From Hyaloscypha bicolor E (Eukaryota; Ascomycota; Leotiomycetes; Helotiales; Hyaloscyphaceae), in NCBI RefSeq assembly GCF_002865645.1, contig NW_020194685.1, positions 2,877,363-2,941,362 on the forward strand: a stretch of 64,000 nt of DNA, written 5' to 3'. A program made the position numbers and the translations under genes. The notes below the pieces were generated by a model. It ran no database searches. It was not told where the DNA came from and was given only the letters and a program-made list of their open reading frames with translations. This document shows, piece after piece, positions 57,301-64,000 of this stretch. Every line of letters starts with the position of its first letter. The stretch's first letter is position 1.

Positions 57301-60218
57301 GAGGAATAAGTATAGTAAATATTTCTAGAAGAAAAGATACGGGATAAGGATATTAAAAAGAGCTAGGAATCTAAAGTATCCCAGATATAAAGAGGGGGGC
57401 AGATACGGACGGAATTCCAGAGCTATAAGATTTAAGTCTACTAGTATTATTACTCTAGGTAAGTAAAGCGGCGGCCTCTATATTATATTTATTATTAGTA
57501 GATTAATAGAACTTGTAATATTAGATATTATTATACTAGTATTTGGCTATAGGGTATATAATATTAGGGCAGGTTTTGAGAAATAGTAGTACTATTTTAA
57601 AAGGTAAGAATTTAAGGGTATAGAATATTTATATAGTAGATAAACTTAATAATTCTATTAGTATTATTCTTAAAAATAAGAAGGGGGTTTCGAAAATAAT
57701 ATATTTAATAATAAATAATATTTATCTTAATATACCTAGTTATTTTATAATTAGCTTATTTAATTACCTTATATTATTAGAAGTATTACTAATAAAGGGC
57801 TATTTCTGGGTAAAGTTCTGGATTATTAGAAACTATACGGGTATTTTTCCGGCCTATATATTATTTATATATTCTATATTTATTAGGATAACTTATTTAA
57901 GGATTCTATTTCATATAATAGTAGTATTATATTTACTAGTTAGCTTCTCGGACTCTCCTAATATTAGTAACTGCCCTAAGGCTATATGTGTCCGGACTAT
58001 ATATCGGAGCTAGTAATAAGCTTAAATATATAGTCGGTTGCCGTTTCTATTAGTATCTCCTATATAAATATTAGCTATATTTATACTATAAGATATAAGC
58101 TTCTAATAGTACTACTCTAGTATTTCTCTTGGCAGAAACTCATTAATATCTATATTAGTATATAAGTAAACTATTTATATAAAGCTATGTGAGGTTATAT
58201 TACTTATCCCAAACTAAGTAATTATTAAGGATTATATTATAAAGCTCTATATCTATAGGGTGACCCTAGTACTATATCCCGTCTAGGGGCCTCATATATA
58301 GTCTAAATGGCTTGCCGGCTACTATATTAGGCCTAGATCTGTTTTTTCTAATCCTATAGATATTTTATAAGTCTATAAACCTATATATCTTGTTTTGAAT
58401 CCGCTATATATAAAGTACTAGTAAAGTAATCCGGTCCTATAGGTATTAGTAATTATAATCCCTGGTATAGGCCAGTTCCTAAAAGTAGTTCTATATATAC
58501 TAATTAGAATTAGTTATATAATCCGGTACTATAATACTAGACCTAATAGCCTTAATAAAAAGTAGTATAATTATTAGTATCTAATACTTTCTCCTAATAA
58601 TAGAAAAAATAAGAGGTAGATATAGGGAAACGGAATTACTTACGTATTACTGGTATAGCTAGCTCTTCTAAAGCTCCTATTACTAGGATTTAACTCGCTA
58701 ATTCTCGGTGCTTTTCCCAGAAATAAAGTAGTCTTCTATATATATAACTAATGAATCGGCTATTTACGAGAATATAAAGTATATTTCGGTAATAAGGGGG
58801 AGTTTAGAGCCTTAATTAGCCCTAAAAAAGTAAGGGTAGTAGCCTATTTGAGTACAAATCTAAAGATATTACTATATAACTAAATGAGTAGTCTAATTAG
58901 AGATTCCGATATATACCCAGATAATATTACGTAAATAAGTATTAATATAAGTATATATCTCGATTTTAAATAGTAATAGCTTATTATATCTATTAATTAA
59001 TTAAATCCAGTCCGGCCCAGGTATAATATATTCTCTCTTCTTGAACTATATCTATTATATTTATAGTATAATTACCTCGGGATCCAGGAGTTATAATATT
59101 ATATATAAGCTCTCCCTATAAATAATAAAATATATTAGTAAATAAGGCCCTAACCTTTTAAGCTAGGGCAAAATAGTAAAGTATAGAAAGACTAACCGGG
59201 TTACTAGTAAACCTTATTAATAGAAGTATATATATAAATACCGCCGTTTATAACCTATAACCCGCCTATTATTTAGCTTACTCTATAGTATTATAAATAG
59301 TTACTTATTTGCCGCTTGCCTGTCTATTATAGTTATATAGTAAATAAGACTAAGCTTCTTATATATACGGATAACTCTAGTAATTAAAGCTATATAACCA
59401 TAATTCTCAAGATCCTTAAGTATTTCCTTATCTATATCTCCTAGATAATATAGGATTATAATCTATATATAAAGGAAAGGCATATTTACTATTTAAGTAT
59501 ATATTTAGATATTTTATTCTTATAGTTACTATTAGACCATATATAGATTAACTAAGATTCCATATAAATCTTTTAATCTATTTGTAATTTCTTCTTAATT
59601 AATATTTATATAAGCCTATTTAGTAATAGCTTTGTAATATAGTAATAGATTTATTAAAAGTTATAGTATTATTTTAATAAAATCCACTAAGTTATTTTAT
59701 GCTTTACTATTATAATATATTTTCTAGTAATATAAGTACTAAAAAACTCAAGTAATATTACTCCTATATAATTTTGTTAATTAATTACTAAAAAAAGTAA
59801 TTAGCCGGCTTCTTAGTTATTTTAATAGTTTAATTTTCTTATTTCTAATCTCGGGAATATTAAGGAAGTTATTAGACCCTATTAATAGCATTATCCTAGA
59901 AGGGCTTATAGCCTATAGTTACCTGACTATAGTAATTTATAATAAATACTTAATTTTATATTATACTATCCGGCCTAATTTTGGTACGATTTCATACGCG
60001 GTAGTATGGGCTCTCACTTCATTAATTAGATAAGCAAGTAGCCTTACTATTATTGCGTTATCCAAGCCGAAAGTCACGTGTGGGTGCTATACCCCTAATT
60101 AGGAATTCTGCCTTGGGGAGGAGGGGGGGTGTGCGGGGCGCCAGTGCGAAAATCAGAAAATCAGAAAATCACTTTTCGCTTCTCGGATTTGTCCGCTAGC
60201 TAGCTGTGGGCCTCAGTA
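51296..60218. mobile_element. 8923-bp TIR transposon, copy 2, RIP-mutated
   Basis: Same family and orientation as the element at 29930. The ends are TACTGAGGCC and GGCCTCAGTA, and the inner terminal repeat agrees almost completely from GCTAGCGGACAAATCCGAGA through TGATTTTC iterations. It is flanked by the perfect 5-bp duplication GACGA at 51291-51295 and 60219-60223. The interior aligns along most of its length with copy 1 but keeps more G and C, for example at 52060-52140 where copy 1 has A or T. It is about 540 bp longer, with extra sequence near 54670-54750 and in the last 700 bp. No intact coding frame. Confidence 0.9.
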
Positions 60219-60330
60219 GACGAGCCCCGGTCTGAGGAACGTAAAGAGGTTGAGAAGGCCACGCTTGGCCGCTGGATCTTGATATGTCACCTCGAGGTTC
60301 TTTTGATTAAAGTTGTGTCTACTGTCATTG

Positions 60331-61378
60331 GGAACAGTACCCTTGTCTTTTTGACGAAACGGACACGATTAATCCATCCTAAGTGGGAATTTTCGGGTAG
60401 TTGCATGTTCGTTATGCCTTATTATTATAAGTAATAATTATAAGATAATACAAATCTATTTTTATAAGTGCCTAGTTTAAGATCGTTAGGAGCGTAAAGG
60501 GGCCTCTGAGGATAATCGTCAAAACTTTACAAGCATGCTATAATAAACGATAAGCCAATGTTTAGCATACTGCGCCTTACTAGCTAATTGGGTACTGCTG
60601 AGGTTGGCTCTCGAGGACTGCTCAAGGACTGCTGAGGGACTGCTCAGGTGGCTTGGGCAGGTCAGTTGAGCTGGCTGAGCCGAGGGTGACTTGGATTATA
60701 ATTTGCACAATATTAATTGCAATATAATGTGACCCTAAGCTAGCTATATGCATTGGTACGAGCTCCGAATCGCCGGAAAGTCTCTCAATCACTCCTCAGC
60801 AGCTTCGAGAGGCGCCCCAGGCACCCTTGGTTGGGGGCCGTTTTCGCGGGGTAAAAGGGTTCAGCAATCACACTAAAATGTCAAGAATAACAAGATAGTA
60901 GACACTTCAAACAGATATATTGATTGGGATCACCGGAGCAGTAGACGCTATTATAGCATACTATATTTTGTTCAGCTCCTGTACAGAATCATATATGCGC
61001 GTGACGTTCCAAGTCACGGGACTTGGCTGCTCAATACACGTGATCTATCCATCTGTCAACCCTTCTCGCCTCTCACGAGCTCTTCATATCTTTCCGTTTG
61101 CCGAGAAACGGTATCCAAGACATGATCAAACTCAAGAAGGGGACTCTAATTGTTATGCAAAGCTAGAAGGAAAATGCGTATATAAGTACGCCCGACTTTT
61201 ACCACCAAACGCCATGCTCCATGCCTCCATACTTCGTGTCCCTATCGTGCCTTCGTATCCTCATGATTCATAAACAACCAAAATGCAAAATTAGAAAGAG
61301 CCTGTGACCCGAATTCCGCCTACTATATGCAATCAAATAAAAAGAGGTGGAAATCATGGAAGTGCTCGCCCGAACTTC
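60331..61378. other. Intergenic region
   Basis: Contains three near-tandem GGACTGCT repeats at about 60613-60648 and a 117-codon open frame (60920-61273) without recognisable features. No supported gene. Confidence 0.45.
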
Positions 61379-64000
61379 CTATTTGAATATGTCCGTCAAA
61401 TGCTTCCGCCTCCAGCTGGGTTTTCTCTCAGGCGCAGGCGGTGTGGAAAACGTAGCAGAAGTCGCAGCTGTCGATAGACCGGGAGAAGGTGACATTGGCA
61501 AGGGCGAAGTAGGATCGTCTTTGTCGTCTCCATCCGTCATGCTTCCCAAGATGAGCTTGCTGACATCTTGAAACCACCAAGGCTTCGTGTCGATCACATC
61601 CTCCCTTGAAATCGTTAGCAAATAGAACATAAATGGGCAAATTTCTGACTGCTTACTCAGTTGGCATATTGTCGTCGAGCTTTCGAAGCCGTTCCAACGC
61701 AGGCTTATTCTCGCCGAAGGACACAAATTGTATACTAAACCAGCGAGATTCCCACTTCTTGAGCCTGGGTTTCAACTTCGTTAAGAAGCTAGCAATCAAC
61801 TTTTCAACATCGTCGTTGTTGGCACAGCCCTCCCAGAGGCCGTCAGTGAGAACGATAAGTGTCATCTTTTTGCTGGTGTTGGTATATTTATCAAATATTT
61901 TTTCCAGCGTTTCTTTCATGTTCGTCTTGTACATGTGATTGATTTCTTCGCCCGAGCCTTGCATGGAGTTTTTGAATGTTTTTGGGATAGCCCATCCTTT
62001 GACCTCCTTGTGATTATAGTTAGTGCCGATTGTGTAAATAAGATCAAGGCCGTCATTATCTAAGGGCCCGATCTTCATTGCTAAGGTTATCAGCACTCGC
62101 GTTGCAACGGCCCAGTGCGGCTTCATGGTGGCAGCATTGTCGACGACGAAAGCCTGTGATAGAGATCAGTAAGTCTCTCTTTCAAAAAAAAAACTACGTG
62201 GGTAACCTACGATGTCGCGGTTGGAAATGAAGTTCTTGAGCCAAGGATCATCTGGGATCTTGCTTAAGAGAGATGAGAAGAGGCCCTTCTTGTCTCCCCA
62301 CAGCTTCTCAAGGCGTGCGTGTTCATCAAATATTGCATAAGAGGGAGGTTGCATGCTTGTGGGCGAGAGTCCAACTGGTGGATCATGTTCTGAAACAGGA
62401 TCGGGACTAATTTGAGGAGTTGGCGGCAGATTTTTGCTTGGAGTGACGTTGGGCGGTTGGCCATATGCTTGCGGAGGGCGCGCAGTACTTTCAGTGGCTA
62501 TTTGTGTTACGGGAGCCTTGTCGATTTCGGGAGGCGTTACCGGAGGGCGGAAATCTTCATCTTCACCAAAGTATCCGCTCCGGCCTAGAACCTCCTTACC
62601 CTTCCCTTTCGATAGATTTTTCTGCAATGGGGGTGCCGTTCGTTCTGTTGATGAGGAGGGGTTTGTAATCGTGGTACTACCAGGAGGGTCTTTGGGTTTG
62701 AACGATTGCTGACTATCCTTCGGTGGGTGTGATGTAGCGTCCATAATGGCTGGGGGAAAGGCCCCAGCATGAGCGGCAACTGGACTGTCGTAGATGAGGT
62801 TTATCACAGGAATATCTTCCCCCTTCTCCTTGCTGCTCGAGGCTGGTGAATCCTGGCAGCTCTTTGCCGAAGCGAATGCTTTCGAAACAGTTTCACTGGC
62901 GTCCGCAGGATCCTGTTGAGGACTATCGCATGTTTCGAGGTCCTCATTCACAATGCCAAGGCCGATCTTAATTGCCCCCTCTCGATTCGCGGTCTTTCCA
63001 ATGACTATTCGCTCGAGACGTTCTGACTTCCTAACTCTTTCTGACCTTGGGCGAAGCTGAGATCGGTCATCTGGTGACAGGGATCCAGAGCTTCGCCCGG
63101 CGTTCTGAGTTGTGTTCACCTGGACAATTGGTGTCGCCGTAGCTGGTGCGCGCTTGTCTAGCTGCAACAAAGCTTCTAATGTATCTGGCTCAATCACCTT
63201 GAGGCTTCCTCTGTCTGTCAACTTTTGGTGCTCATTCTTCGCAAGTAAGATGATGTCTTCCAACTCTTCGCATAGCTGTTCGAAGCTCAGTCTCTTGCTC
63301 GGACTTTCCAGAAGCATCCTTTCCTCAATGAGATTGAGAACTCGGTAAGATATTGTGTCGGCTTTCCGTGAGGAGTTCCGAAGGAAATCATGCCAATGAA
63401 GGACGGAAGGCAGGACTTTTGTCCCGTCATGAAAAGCGTCGTCCCCTGAAGGAGCACCACCACCATTGCCATCTTTGGCACGTAGGCGAAGGTTCGCAAT
63501 TTCTAACATTCGAACTTGGCGATAGCTGTCATAAGTCTGTGAGCCAAGTATAACCCACGTTGCGACAGCTGAGAGAACGCATCCGAACGACCATGTGTCT
63601 ATTGTCTGCAAATGGGGCGTAATAGTTCCCAATCTTTGTTTATCACACTCTGGAGCGCCTGGATTGAGGTAGTTAGCTTCGCATATAGATAGCACGAGGT
63701 CTGCATTTACCATAAGTCTGCGTTCCACCAAGTATGAACGTACTCGTCCTTCCAATCACATCTTTCTCGAATTTTGTGAATCCAAAGTCGGCAAGTTTAA
63801 ACTCCCCACGCACTCGAAGTATGTTATCAGGCTTGATGTCACCATGCCATCTGTAAGATTGGCGTCAGTGAGGCTTATGACTTGCATATGGGGACTCACC
63901 CCTTATAGTATTGGATTTTCCCATCTTCGCCCTTGTATTCGAATTGATGCAATGACTTAAGGGTAGCAGCCACCTTGAACAGATCCTCCCAGAAAGCAAT
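61379..64000 (-). CDS. Protein kinase with C-terminal vWA-like domain (5' end beyond window)
   Basis: Exons on the minus strand: 64000-63900 (partial), 63850-63711, 63658-62211, 62153-61657 and 61604-61379, all in phase. The kinase part shows a helix with LKSLHQFEYKG, the catalytic loop WHGDIKPDNILRV (HGD instead of HRD), LADFGFTKF (DFG), a GGTQTYGAPE activation-loop end, and DTWSFGCVLSAVATWVILG. A long disordered Pro/Ser-rich linker follows. After an intron comes FVVDNAATMKPHWAVATRV, IYTIGTN, and LIVLTDGLWEG, a von Willebrand A-like fold with a degenerate MIDAS (DNAAT). The tail has DVIDTKPWWFQDVSK and ends in a basic segment. This kinase-linker-vWA architecture recurs in filamentous fungi. 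Substrate unknown; DFG, the catalytic Asp and the Asn (DIKPDN) are present, so it is probably active. Confidence 0.88.

Larger units (their letters stand above)
51234..60330 (-). pseudogene. Unidentified coding remnant interrupted by transposon copy 2
   Basis: On the minus strand the right flank (about 60330-60219) reads NFNQKNLEVTYQDPAAKRG and then LLNLFTFLRPGLV. The transposon follows. After removing it and one GACGA duplication, the same frame continues SKAVSEFGPEMPPEPGWL to a stop at 51236-51234. The residues look like a real protein C-terminus, but I do not recognise the family. Only this terminal part is visible. Confidence 0.5.

Noticed and set aside
29930..60218. Reading 29930-60218 as one giant element (Starship- or Maverick-like) bounded by the outer ends
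   Set aside because: Each 8-9-kb copy has its own inverted ends and its own distinct 5-bp duplication, so these are two independent insertions. No captain-type recombinase or polymerase gene is visible between them.
60920..61273. 117-codon open frame downstream of the kinase gene
   Set aside because: No recognisable features; probably a chance frame.

Overview
The window looks like nuclear DNA of a filamentous ascomycete (Pezizomycotina). Genes carry short GT-AG introns of about 46-90 bp. The protein families are typical of moulds: a Zn2Cys6 regulator, a STAND-type N-domain joined to ankyrin repeats, CorA-like membrane proteins, a galactomannoprotein/HsbA-type wall protein, a cyanovirin-N homolog and a Sip1-type GH36. 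Repeats carry strong RIP-like (C-to-T) mutation. A more precise lineage (for example Leotiomycetes) cannot be fixed from the sequence alone. I saw no rRNA, intact tRNA or CRISPR array.

Layout. 0-1.8 kb is intergenic with an old diverged duplication. 1.8-9.3 kb is one intronless gene for a 2512-residue repeat protein (coiled-coil repeats, then acidic Glu/Pro/Val repeats, then a lysine tail). 9.9-17.8 kb holds a small metabolic neighbourhood: a Zn2Cys6 regulator, a BAHD/Tri101-like acyltransferase, and a divergent pair made of an extradiol-dioxygenase-like protein and a fumarylacetoacetate-hydrolase-like protein, which share a 283-bp promoter containing CGG palindromes. 18.6-21.0 kb is an ankyrin gene. 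22.8-25.5 kb is a five-exon raffinose synthase/Sip1-like GH36 gene. 26.4-28.2 kb is a six-exon CorA-like membrane protein gene.

From about 28.4 kb to 60.2 kb the window is accessory and transposon-ridden. It holds two copies (29930-38309 and 51296-60218) of an 8.4-8.9-kb terminal-inverted-repeat element. Each has a perfect 5-bp target duplication and a heavily RIP-mutated interior. Copy 1 sits inside a codon of an acetoacetyl-CoA synthetase gene remnant; copy 2 sits inside another open frame. Between them lie two small hAT-like elements only 41 bp apart, a TA-flanked MITE with 42-bp perfect inverted repeats, a foldback element, a cyanovirin-N homolog broken by a one-base shift, a small Cys/His-rich gene, a second CorA-like gene, a decayed regulator pseudogene, and an intact HsbA-like secreted protein gene with a minisatellite upstream.

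60.2-64.0 kb returns to ordinary sequence with the 3' part of a protein kinase gene whose C-terminus is vWA-like; it runs off the right edge. Exon structures were inferred by hand from reading frames, splice signals and family continuity. All were checked for phase, but none against transcripts.
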